Below are positions 46,101 to 58,100 of a stretch of 64,000 bases of DNA, piece after piece. The DNA is from Pycnococcus provasolii (taxonomy: Eukaryota; Chlorophyta; Pseudoscourfieldiophyceae; Pseudoscourfieldiales): contig CP150573.1 of assembly GCA_049487715.1 (NCBI GenBank), positions 1 through 64,000 on the forward strand, written 5' to 3'. The translations under genes and the position numbers were made by a program. The notes below the pieces were generated by a model that was not told the origin of the DNA, did no database searches, and saw only the letters and a program-made list of their open reading frames with translations. Numbering within the stretch: the stretch's first letter is position 1; each line of letters opens with the position of its first letter.

Positions 46101-49100
46101 CCAATCCCTCACCACGACGACCAGATCGGCCGAGCAAATGCAGATGACAAGTCGACATGCTCGCGAGCCACGACGCCGTGAGAGCTCCGAGATTGCCCAG
46201 CCCGCCACACACGAGCACGCCGTCGCCGACGCCGCCAGCGAGCACGTCGTCGCGCACCGCCCGCGGCGAGCACACCACGATCTTGCCCACGTGTCGCGCC
46301 TGCGACATCTGACGCAGCGCGGCGTGCGACCGCACGAGCGTGTGAGTGGTGGTACTCAGCGGCCGGTACTGCATGGTGCTCGCGCACATGGCGACGCGGT
46401 GCATGCCCTTGCGCATCGCGGCTTGTGGCAGGAAGTCCACCGCCACCAGCCGCAGCGTCGCATCAGATCGCTCAGCGCCGAGCGTCGCCGCCGTCCAGAT
46501 GTCGCGCTTGCCAATCTCCACGAAACGAGCGCGAGAGGACATGCAGCTGACGGTCGCCGCCACGACGCCCGCGGACGTGAGCGAGTTGAGCACCACGTCG
46601 ACGGCTCCGAGCGTCATCGACGCCACGTCCGGGAACGTCGTCGCGCGCGAGCTGCCGACGTGGCGCACCGCCGGCGCGTGCGATCTCACCCAGTAACGCT
46701 TCGCGCTCGAGCCCGCGGTCGCGTACACCGTCGCGTCCAGTGCGCCGGCGAGCTGTGTCGCAGCCACGCCCACGCCGCCCGCCGCGGCGTGGACCAGCAC
46801 GCGCTCGCCGCCGCGCGTGCGAGCCGCCTGGCTCAGCGCGAGGTCCACCGTCACGAAGACAGTTGGCATGCTCGCCGCCGCCTCGTGCCGCAGATGCGCG
46901 GGTAGAGCTGCGAACGTGTCGCCATACGCGTGCACGTAGTTGCCGAGACATCCGGCGGCGAGACCGAACACGGACTCGCCCAACGCCGCCGTGCGAGCGC
47001 AGGCGCGTGCCACCGTGCCGGCGCAGTCGCCTCCCGGAGGACCCGGGTCGCCTGGGTACATGCCGAGCACGTTCAGCACGTCGCGGAAGTTGATGCCGAC
47101 TGCGGACACACGCACGCGCATCATCGTCGAGCTGGCATCGTCGCCAGCCGCCTCGACGACTGCGATAAGATCATTGATCGCGCCACGCGGCTGCGGACGC
47201 AGCTGCACAGCATGTTCGGGCGTCGCGGCGGTACAGCGGCGCGCGCGCTGGCTCATCCAACATCCCGCACGAAGTGCATCGCAGTCGGTAGCGTTGTTCT
47301 TCATCATCGTGTGTTGTGCACTGCTGCGAGAGTATGCGATGGGGTCAAGATCGCATCCCGCTCTGAACTTGTTAGCACATTCAGCCAAAGACGCTCTCCA
47401 GAGTCCACGTATCGCGGCACCGTCTCGACAGCTTATTGAAGCCTGATGTTGTGCATGATTCGGAACGGAAACTGCGTTGAGTGTTTCGAGAATTAGGGGA
47501 AATGTCACGCATGTGCTGAGTAGTGTCTGTATCGTTCCAAGGCATGCGCATAGGATGGAAGTGGTCGACACTTGTTGAGAGAATGAGTACGCGACGTGCT
47601 CTCCAATGATACGGAAGAATGTACGACTGTCATGCACAGAAGAACTTTGCGTAGCTTGTGCAATAGCCTGCCAATTTGTAGTGTACATAGCATTCGGCAT
47701 AAGTGGTGCAGAGCGCTGGGCGCGATAGGGACCACTTGAGGACATCGCCGTGCTTGCCATTCCAATAATGCGCGCGTGAGGAATGCAGTGACTTTGGTAT
47801 GCAAGTAGGAAGCTTGCTCGCAAATCATTCGTGGTAGACTCGTGGCTGCTGATCTGTGCAAATCCTGTGAGCACTCGGCTATCTCCGTATTTTCGAGGCT
47901 GTGACACGAATGCTTCCACAGATCTTGGCAGACGAAGCATCTTGGTGTTGCAGTTGGCATCACCGCTCGTCCTTGCACCCCCAGTGAGAAGAACTGCAGC
48001 CAGTTGGAATACAGCATCCAATGACTGAGGACTCACACTGAAACCAGAGTTTGATGCATGACCATCGGCAACATCGGCACGGGCACTCGAGCTACCATTC
48101 TCTTGGCTGACGTTCGAAATTCGAATGTGCTGCAGAAGCTGATACGCAGGGCCGTATTCAAGGCCCATTTGCATCATGTTAGTGTATGAGTGACGCGTGC
48201 ATGCAGGAGTACTCAACGCGATGGATGTGGGGTCCAAAGATGTAGTAAGCTCTGGTGTAGCGGCTTCAACAACAGATTTTATTGTTTGATTGTTCGTTGT
48301 CATCACCACTAGGGATGCAAGTGGCAAAATAGAACTGTATCCTCCGGAGCAGTGCACCACCTGCTCATCATCATCAGCTTGGTCGGACGAGCTGATTATG
48401 CTCCATGTCCCCGCATTATACGCCAAGCGTATGTTTAGGGCTGTTCTGTTGCCAAGAATACATGCAGCTTGAATCAGCATCGAATGTGTATTGATGCTCT
48501 GATTCATGCCGCCACCAGCACAGTTCAGCATGCGGCTGGCCGTACTCTGCGACATTTCCATGTAAGCGGCAGCAGGAAGGATTGCCTTGCCTAAAACTCG
48601 ATGATCAAAAATGGACGCAGGAATGTCCTGGCGAGTGCGGTTGCACGCAAGTGTAACAACGCAGGGAGTTGCTGTAATGCTCTTCGCCGATTGCAAAAGA
48701 CCGTGCGGCTCGACGAGAATTGGCGAACATGTCATGGAGTGTGTAATGCGAATCTGACGTTCTAATGATACGCAAGCATCAGCAGCACCCACGATGTTGG
48801 CATGTGCGTTGCTTCCCTGAAACGCAAAGCTGGAAACTCCAATGGCAGATTGAGCTGCTGAAGGTGTCGAGGTAATGCCTTTTGGGAAGGGCACTCCAAG
48901 AAAAAGGGCGCCGCATTCTCGAGCTGACGATGACACGATGGATGATGTTTCCCCTCGATTTGACATCTTCTTAGCTGCCGCATCAAGGGCCGAACTCACG
49001 TGCATGTTCATCTGCCGTAGATGATTGAGGCCACCTTGAAATGAATGCAAGAGCATCTCCACTGAATGGTATAGACCAAGTATGCCAGCTGCCGCTTCTG

Positions 49101-52100
49101 CGTGTCCCGTGCTAGACTTGGTCGACGCATGCGAGCAGCACGGGGATTTGGTGCCATTCGCATCTCCACCGCGTAGTGCTGCATGTAAGGCCGAAATCTC
49201 AATTGGATCTCCAAGGGCTGTGCCGGTGCCGTGCAGCTCAACTGCTCCATAGGCGTTCTGTGCAATCGCCAGACAGGCACGAATCAACGATTCTTGAGAT
49301 GGGCCGTACGGGGCTGTGATTGTGCTTGAACGCCCGTCTTGATTCACCTCGCAGCTCACAAGCCACATGCCACCAGTGCTGCTAGTGCTGCTAGTGCTGC
49401 ACATTTCAAGAGACACAAGTCCACACCCATCACCGCGTACGTACCCATCCGCGCTAGCATCGAGCGTCTTGCAGCGTCCATCGGGCGTGAGCATGCCGGC
49501 GGTTGCAAACATCTGCGTCACTGTCATCCCAAGAATGGCGTTCACACCACCGCACAATGACGAAGTCGATGATGATCCCATTGTTGAAGCACCGATCGCA
49601 CGCCCAAGAGACTTCTTCCCAAAGTGCATGGCTACGATCGAGGACGAACACGCCGTGTCAACACTTGCGCATGCGCCATGCATGTTAAAGGTAAACGAGA
49701 GACGGCCCGATGCCACGCTATGAGCTGTGCTCACGCCAAAGTACACTTGCAAGTGCGAGGGTGTTGCGTACGCCATCATGAGCGTCCAGTCGACTTGCGC
49801 TATGCCAACGAATGCGCTTGTCATGCTCGCCTTGCCGCCGCTTTTTCCGCGATGGTGCGCGTAAGAATGTGCAGTGGCAGGATCTGGTGATGAGGAGGAG
49901 GAGTTCATAATCGCCGCAGCTGAGCGCAGGAGCAAGCGTTGCTGAGGATCAATCGTTGAAGCCTCGGAGGACGTGATGGCAAGCGCAACCTCGTCTATGG
50001 AATGAATATCGCAGAGACGAGCGGAGAAACGAGCGGCTGAGGATGGCAAATCGATCGTTGGTTCACGAGTGTAAGGAATAAGTCCTCCACGATCCCAGAA
50101 GCGGTCTTTATTTAGCGGATGTTGCGACGACTCGATCCATGCATGAGCACCACCTGGCAGTTGACAGTCAAACTCAGCGAGGTGTGCCACCATGTTGTTG
50201 GAATTGCTGCCTTCTTGTTGTTGGAATAATGAAGGCGTCCTAGCAGCCACTGTAAGCGATGACGTCAACGCCGCCGAGACGTCTGCAGTAGTAGTAGTAG
50301 TAGTCATCGCGATATTTGAGGACGGAGGCTGTCCATCTCCACTGGATTCGTCATCGTCACCACCAGCAGCATCAGCATCGTCATCAGATTCGCCATATTT
50401 GCCACTGTCTCGAAGGAGTGTGTCAATAAATGCACAAAGATCGCTCAGAGTTGAGTAATCGAAGAGAGTCGTGGATGGAATTGCGATACCAAGCTCGTGC
50501 GTTAGTCCAGAAGCAAGAGCAAGTGCGTCTGATGATGTGACTCCAAAGTTCCACAGAGACGCATCACTTGAAATATCTTCGTCACTCTCTTCGAGCACAG
50601 GTAGCTGTCTGAAAATCATCGCCGTGTGCTCTTTCCTCCTCCTTATCTGGGTTGCGGCTTGCAGATGCTTTGAGTTGGCGGTGGCTTTAAGCGGCTCCTG
50701 CTGCAGTCGCGAGGGGAGTCTCATATTAACGTCATCATCGATTTCACGAGACACTGCTGTCGTTGTTGTCGCACCCAGCTCATCGCGGATTAGGGTGGCC
50801 AGCGAGCTCACGTCTGTATAATCAAACAATGTTGTCGAAGGCAGGTGCAAGTCGAAGTGTGAAGATAACTTCTCGGCAATCACAATGGCCATAGCAGAAG
50901 TCAAGCCGAGATCCCATATGGACTGATCCTCCGTGATTAAGTCAGGAAGTTGTTCGTGGAGTATGTCGAGAACTCGACTTTCTACAACCGCAGAATTTGT
51001 GGTTACGGCTTCATCGGTAAAGTTGACGACGACATCGTCTACCGATGAAGACACTGATGTGGTTCTGGACTCTGACGACGATAAAACGACAAGATCCAAC
51101 CAAGCAACTGACAAGCTGTGTCCGTCCGAAGTTCTTCCAGCCGCAATGTCGAGCGCATACGCACTAAGATGTGACTTGCAAGGTGCGTTCACGACGTAAA
51201 TGTGGACAGCAACACTGCTGGTGTCAGTACCTTTTGTATGGAGCAGCAGCAGTGGCTCGAGCTGAGAAAGAAGAGTACTTTCATCGTGAGTCGTTGGTGC
51301 AACAGGTGCATTTGCAATGACAACATTCTGCACGCCACACGTATGCACCAGCTTGCATAGAGCACCAACAATATCGCTCATGATATCGGATGTGTACGCG
51401 TCTTGCTCGTTGAGGTCAACAATCAATGTATGGACTAGCGATGATGATGGTGCCTGACTCCGATTCTCCTGTACACGATGGTTCGCTCGCTGAGAAGAAT
51501 CTTCACCATCCTTTCCAATGGTCACACAAAGTGTGGGGCTACCCAAGACTGTGACTGCACTATCCACATGATATCGGAACCCATCATCCAAGTGTGATGA
51601 ACGTTCATCATCACGACTACCGATGCTGATACCACCTCCTACTACTGCACCTAGTGTTGACTGCTGCTGCCTTACCAGCACGGGCGTCAATCGGCGGTGG
51701 TGGGTTGCCGCCTGCATCTTCTTCTTCAGCTCCTCCTTGCGAATCTTTCCCGATCCCGTCGTCGGCATGCGATCCAACACGCGAATCGAGTACGGAACCT
51801 TGTATGCGGCCAGTGATGTGCGACAAAATGACTGCAAGCTCGACGGCGAGATGTCGCCGCCAGGCTTCAGCACCACGGCAGCTGCCACCATCTCGCCCAT
51901 GACGTCGTTCGGCACGCCGAACACAGCCGCCTGCATCACCGCGGGATGCGCGTACAGCGCGCCCTCCACCTCTGCGGTGTACACGTTCTCGCCGCCGACC
52001 AGCACCATGTCCTTGCAGCGGTCGACGATGCGAAAGTACGCGCCTTCGTCGTTGCGCGGAGGCACGGCGAGGTCGCCGGTGCAGAACCACCCGCCCGCGA

Positions 52101-55100
52101 GGAAGTCCGTTCTCGCCGAATCGGCGCGGTGCAGGTAGCCCGAAAACACCGTCGCGCCGCGTACCACCACCTCTCCCGCGGCTGGCTCGTCGTAGCTCGC
52201 AGTGTCGTCGTGGTAGCGCGGGCACACGATGCGCACGTCGACGAGCGCGAACGGGCGTCCCGAGCTGCACAGGCTATGCGTCGTGGCGTGCGGCGGCGGC
52301 GGCTGCAGCGACATGGCGATCTTGCCACAGCACTCCGTCATGCCGTACGAAAGGAAGAACTCGCACCCGAGCGTCGCCATCGCGCGCAGCGTTGTCGCGG
52401 GCGCGAGCGGCGCGCCGCCGCATGACATGAGGCGCAGGCTCGAGAGGTCCTCCAGCTGCATTGTCGTCGACGACGACAGCATGAGCGACACCATCGTCGA
52501 CGCGACGTTCGTGACGGTGATGCGCTCGCGCTCGATGGCGGCGAGCGCGCGCGCGGCGTCGAAGCGCGGCAGAATGACGTGCCGCGCGCCGAGCGCGGTG
52601 ACTGCGTACAGCGCGAATGCGTCGACGAGGTGGAACATAGGCGCGAAGTGGCCCCAGACGTCGGAGGACGCGAGTCGCATCTCGAGCGCGGTTGCCTTGG
52701 CGTGGCACACGACGATGCGGTGCGTAAGCGTGACACCCTTGGGCTTGCCGGTGGTGCCGGACGTGTAGTAGAGCTGATAGTAGGAAGAAGGCGACTGCTG
52801 AGCAGCAGCGGCAACCTCGCCGCCGCCACCATTCTCTTCGTGCAGTGACGATATCGTCGTCGTCGTCAGGAGGCTGCTTGTGGAAGAGCAGCACAGCTCG
52901 TAGTCGTCGTCGTCGTCGCTGTGTCCGTCGCTGGATGATGACGACGTCCACAGCACGGGCACCGAGGTACCCGCATCCGACAGGGCGCGCGCGTACTGTC
53001 GCTCCGCCACGATACACATCGGCGATCCGTCGTCGAGGATGTGCGCAAGCTCGGGGCCGACGAGGTGCACGTTGACGTTCAGCACGGCGGCGCCGGCGCG
53101 TGCGGCGGCAAAGTGCACCTCGAGCACACGGTGCGAGTTGTTGAGCATGCACGCGACGACGAAAGAAGAAGATGACGACGATGATGATGAAGGCTGTGGA
53201 GGTGGTGGTGGTATTGTGCTGGTGGTGGTGGTGGTGGTCGTCGTCGTCGCGTGGCATCGTCGACGTTGTAGGCTGCAAAGATGCGCGGCGAGTGCCTCAC
53301 ACCGGCGAACGCAGGTACTGTATGCAAGTTCAGATGTTGTGCTGTGCATTTGATCTCTGCTGCGTAACGTTGTGGTGCTACTGATGATATGAGCACCATC
53401 CTTTTGTGTTGACTGGTCTGCGAGGAAGCTCCATATGTCATCCATGCAGCAATCTGACGTTTTCTTGGTTTGCATGACACCATGTTCAGATGAACTCTCT
53501 GGAAGTTGGGCTTTCGCAATGTGCGAATTCAGATTGCATGATGCATGAGATGCATGAAGCTGCATTTCTCGGACGAGTTCGGCGAAAGGCGATGAAGAAG
53601 AAGAAGGCGACGATGTTACCACCGAGTCTCCGTCGATGCAGGTGCGAATCAGCCATTCAAGGCTGTTGACGATGGCATCCGCTCGGCAAGGTGCGATGGT
53701 GTCGGCAGCGTACATGAGATGGCCGTGCAATTCGCCACATTCATCACGCCCCATTGCAAGCCAGTAATCAAATGCGGCATGCTCCATCGTGAGACTCGAG
53801 CCATCGTAGCCCGTGGGGAGGTAGCTGAAGTTGCTTGTGAAGAGCGGATTCACGCCCGGGGCAGCTCGTGGGACACGCATGGTGGAAAGTAATTTGTCCC
53901 AAGGCACGTCAGGATGTGAGAAGCACGCAAGTACGACGCGTTTTACGCGCTGCGTGCACTCCGCAAGAGTTTCGACCGGTGAGCTCACTGAGCTGCCACC
54001 CGTGGTGGTGGTCGCGTCGGTGCCGAATGTGCACCGGACAGGTAGAATGCTCGAAAAGCATCCCATGGCATCTCCGCGCACGCCAGTGTTTTTCAACCTC
54101 TTTCCTCCTAATTCTCCACCACCTCCTGCAAGGATTCGTAGGTCGAACGGCGTCCCCACGGTAACGGCGCACGAATCACGTCCAGCATCCGTTGACTGGC
54201 TGTGAAGCGTGATCATCCATGCAGTCAACAAGACGTGAAAAAGGCTGCAGCCATGGGAAGCTGCCCACCTCGTGAGCTTTGTCACGTCTTCCGCTCGAAG
54301 CGACGGTAGGGGTACAGATGCGTTGCGCACCACTGGAATCTGCGCTGTCAGGCGTGGATAGTCAGTCATGGGGCGAGTCGGAACGAAAATGCGTTCGCCG
54401 CTGCTGCCGTGTTGTTGCGTGTCGCCACAGAGCACGCCAATCCAAAATGCCAGCGCATTTGCAGAAGCTGCATCAAATTGTCGATGATCTCGCTGCAACG
54501 CAAAGTAGAAGAACGAGTAATCCTCCTCCTCCTCCTCCTCCTCCGCGTGGTTGTGGTCGTGCTGTGACAGGAGAATGCCATCGCCAAGCTGTTTGCTCCG
54601 AGCTTCTGCCGTAAAACGAGCGCGAATTTCCGCGGCTGATGTGACAAGTGATCGCCAGTCTGCGACAATGTGATGAGCTGTCACGAGAACGAATACACGC
54701 CGATGACAACCAAATTCAGCAGCGGCAGTAACTTCGTCGTCGTCATCTGCACGTGACGTCGTCGCCGCCATCTTGTTTTTGCAAACGTAGACGACGATCT
54801 TCAACGCGCGGATGAGCGGCCCAGTTGCTAGGTTCATCGGATCGCCGAGTGCCGCAACGCCCTCGCGCACTGCAGCTCGTCGTGCGATGGCGTCCACGCT
54901 CTCCTCCTCCACTTCCTCTTCTACATCGTCAGCAGTTCTTGCAGAAACCGCACGAATCGTCGTGGTACTTAAGTCAAACCAATCCAAGGGTAGGATTTTC
55001 TGCACATCGCCCCGAGGGAAGTATGCGCGCAGAGCGACATGCTTAGCTACTGTCTGGCGAAAGCATTGCCGCAGAAGATGCGTTTCTTCTTCTTGTGCTG

Positions 55101-58100
55101 CATCATCGTCGTGTTCGGAAGTCGGATATGGAAGGAGAACGTTCAGGTGGTATGCGGTGTTGGTCGGCTGCAGGGCACAGAACGTCCAGAACACGCGCTG
55201 CTCCTGAGTCAGCGGCCACGATTCGACACGTCGCGCCACATCTCTCGCAACACTTATGTTAACCAGTTCTGTCAGCTCTTCGTCGTCTTCTCTGCCACCA
55301 TCCCATGCATCAAGTCGTGTACGTTGATTTTGCTGAATCCCATCATCGTCATCGCAAACCGCCGTCGCCGATTCTGACAAAGGAAGCCTGGAGGCTGCTG
55401 TCGCCACCCTTGCGATTTCCCCCGCGAGCTCCGCAGGTGTTGGCATGTCAAATAGCAGCGTAGACGGAAGACTCACCTGAAAGCGAGCTGAGATGGCATT
55501 TATCAGCTCCATCCCTGTAAGCGAGTCTGCACCCTTCTCGAGCAGCGACTCGTCGCTTCCGACATCCGTCCCGAGCGTGGCTCTGAATATGCTCTGCAGC
55601 TGCTGCTGCACAAAAGCGGTGGTGGTGGTGGTGGTGGTACTAGTGCTCGCTAACGTCCCAGATGATGCTGCCGCCGATTCTGCCAAAGGAAGCCTGGAGG
55701 CTGCTGTCGCCACCCTTGCGATTTCCCCCGCGAGCTCCGCAGGTGTTGGCATGTCAAATAGCAGCGTAGACGGAAGACTAACCCGAAAGCGAGCTGAGAT
55801 GGCGTTTATCAGCTCCATCCCTGTAAGCGAGTCTGCACCCTTCTCGAGCAGCGACTCGTCGCTTCCGACATCCGTCCCGAGCGTGGCTCTGAATATGCTC
55901 TGCAGCTGCTGCTGTATAAAAGCGGTGGTGGTGGTAGTGGCAGAAGAGCTGATTGGAGTCGTCGGCGGCGGCGGCGGCGAGGTGGTGATGGTACTAGCGC
56001 CAGACTGCTTGCCAAACAGGTGCGTTTTCACACCCGCCTTGATTGCATGCTGTCGTAGCAGATTCAAGTCAATCGGAGAAATGATGTGGACAGGCGAGAC
56101 GACATTCGCAGCACAATTCACGAGGGGGGCGCACAATGACATCGAGAGTGCTTGCAGGCCATCGCGTGTAGTCAGCACACCTAGGCCGATGCGCCTAAGC
56201 TTGGCAAGTACTGCAGGAAGGCTCGATGCCATGCCCACATCTTCCCAACCTCCCCACGCGAGGCTGACTCCCGATACGCCTTGATTGCGAATCTGGGCAC
56301 ACTGCGCGTCGAGAATGGAATTTGCGGCGGAATAGTTCGCTTGTCCAGCGGTTCGAAATGTTGCCGCGACAGATGAAAAGAACGCGATGACGTGAAGAGG
56401 TTCGCGAGGCAACGACGTGCCGTAAATGGCTGACGCTGATGACGACGGCACGGCAGTACCCTTTGCCGCGAACGACGCGCGTGCACCACCCGGCGTCTGG
56501 CTCGCCAGCATCGCGTCGTGCAGAATCCCAGATGCATGAATGCATGCACTGCAACGCGTTGTGGAGTGTCTCAAGAGAGCGGCTGTCACCGTATTCTCCG
56601 CAGAGGTGTCGACGTTGCACCGAGAAAGTGTGAGCAGCGCGTTGCCATTCTCGTGTGCCAATTGCTGCCGATGACCGCGACGTCCTTCTTCTCGCGGATG
56701 AGCTCGAAACCGCCCTGAGCGGCCTAAAAGATTAATCCGTCGCGCAGTGCAGTACGTCTTGAGGTACGTTTGTGTCATCCATCCCAGCGAGCCGAGACCA
56801 CCTGTGATGCAAACGACGCGCATGCACGACAGCGACGCGGCTGCGAGTTTCGACGGCTGGTGGCCTTGCCGATGCATCGCAGGTGCTAGATGTGGTGTGT
56901 AATGAGCACGGGATGTGCACACGATGCCAAAGTCGTCATAAGAATCACCGTCTTGTGCACCACCCGTCTTTGACGAAGCTGGAAGGTGATGATGATCCTG
57001 CTCAAGGACGTTGAGTCTGCAGCAGTAGTAGGAAGAGGATGTAGAAGTAGTGTCACCACCAGCGGCGAACATGTCCGAATGAATACCGCGGAATGATGGC
57101 AGCGGTTGATCATGATCATGCCTCCTTGATTCTCTCTCCGCAAGCCACGTACGTGCTAATGACCAATGTATGGTCGCCACATGATGACTTCGCGAGGATG
57201 GCAGCATGGCTGCAGGCGAACTTCCGCGGGGAGTAAAGGCCATCGGCGTGCATGCGGCAAAGGTGCTGAGGAAGCAAGAGGATATATCACCATCGGTCAC
57301 TCGAGTGAACGCTTGCAGCGACCTCAGGAAACAGGTTGCTAAAGATGGACGTTCATCATCGTTTCGCTTGTGGTGTTCAGTAGTAACCACGTCGAAAGCT
57401 CGCCGCCTTGCCGGGCTGGCGCGTGAGGACATGCTGGTAGCGGCAGCGGCGGCGGCGGCAGCCACCATCCCCTCCTTCGCCTTCTTCGCGCCTCCTCGTG
57501 AGCACAGCCAGCGAACCTCATACAGAGGCGGCGAGGAGGCAGTGTCAGCAGCATCATATCGTCGTTCCTGTGTTGTTGGCTGGTGTCGCACAGGGCGTGT
57601 CTCAAGGTTGTGGAGAGTGCACAGAGGAGATGTCGAGCTATCCAAGTAAATTCGATGCGAGGAGATCGAGGAATTCTCCGTGATTTGACGCATATTCACG
57701 ACGACTTGGAGCTCGCCAGATTTGCGTGAAATGGCATGTGGTGCTGTCATCACAAAATTTGCAAGGCTCACTGGAACGCGAAGCGCCGAAGACTCGCCGT
57801 GCTGCGTTGCCGCAGTCACCACCATCGGTGCATGGATTGCGGCGTCAAGATGGCCTGGATGCATGCACCATAGGCTTGCATTGTACGTCGCGGGGTCACA
57901 TGCACTGACAGTCGCCGTTATGTGCTTGCCACGGATATCGTGTGCAATTCTCTGTAGACACGCAAACGACCGGCCATACTGCAAGCCAAGTGCTTGCATG
58001 TGATCGTACGCCCACACCGTGGATGCCGGAATCGCCGCCTTCGTGGAAGAATCCGTCTTCTCCGTGGCAGCGGTGATGATGCGCGGCGCCTTGTTGTCTG

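Larger units (their letters stand above)
17203..47430 (-). repeat. Homogenised PKS module array, 4836-bp period
   Basis: Identical ACP landmarks fall at 17331, 22167, 27003, 31839, 36654, 40461 and 45291, giving spacings of 4836, 4836, 4836, 4815, 3807 and 4830 bp. The array is phased out of register with modules. It begins in the ER of module 2 (after unique KS2-DH2) and ends just past the ACP of module 8. Copies differ by scattered single bases outside a few sharply bounded islands. Base composition is high: 28381-28440 is 43/60 G+C, against 33/60 at 48781-48840 in unique KS2 sequence. Confidence 0.93.

Noticed and set aside
17203-47430. Tandem array as CRISPR or satellite DNA
   Set aside because: The 4836-bp units are open in one frame throughout and carry KS, DH, ER, KR and ACP motifs in order.
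51936-53278. Alternative-frame ORFs within AL1 and AL2 (for example 52274-53278 and 61760-62761)
   Set aside because: They recur only because the AL DNA is duplicated; the main frame has the full set of ligase motifs.
51686-53340. AL2 as an amino-acid adenylation domain of an NRPS module
   Set aside because: The core motif is RCKDMVLVGGENVYTAEVE, not the RxDxQVKxRGxRIE form of amino-acid A domains, and it is almost identical to the loading ligase AL1.
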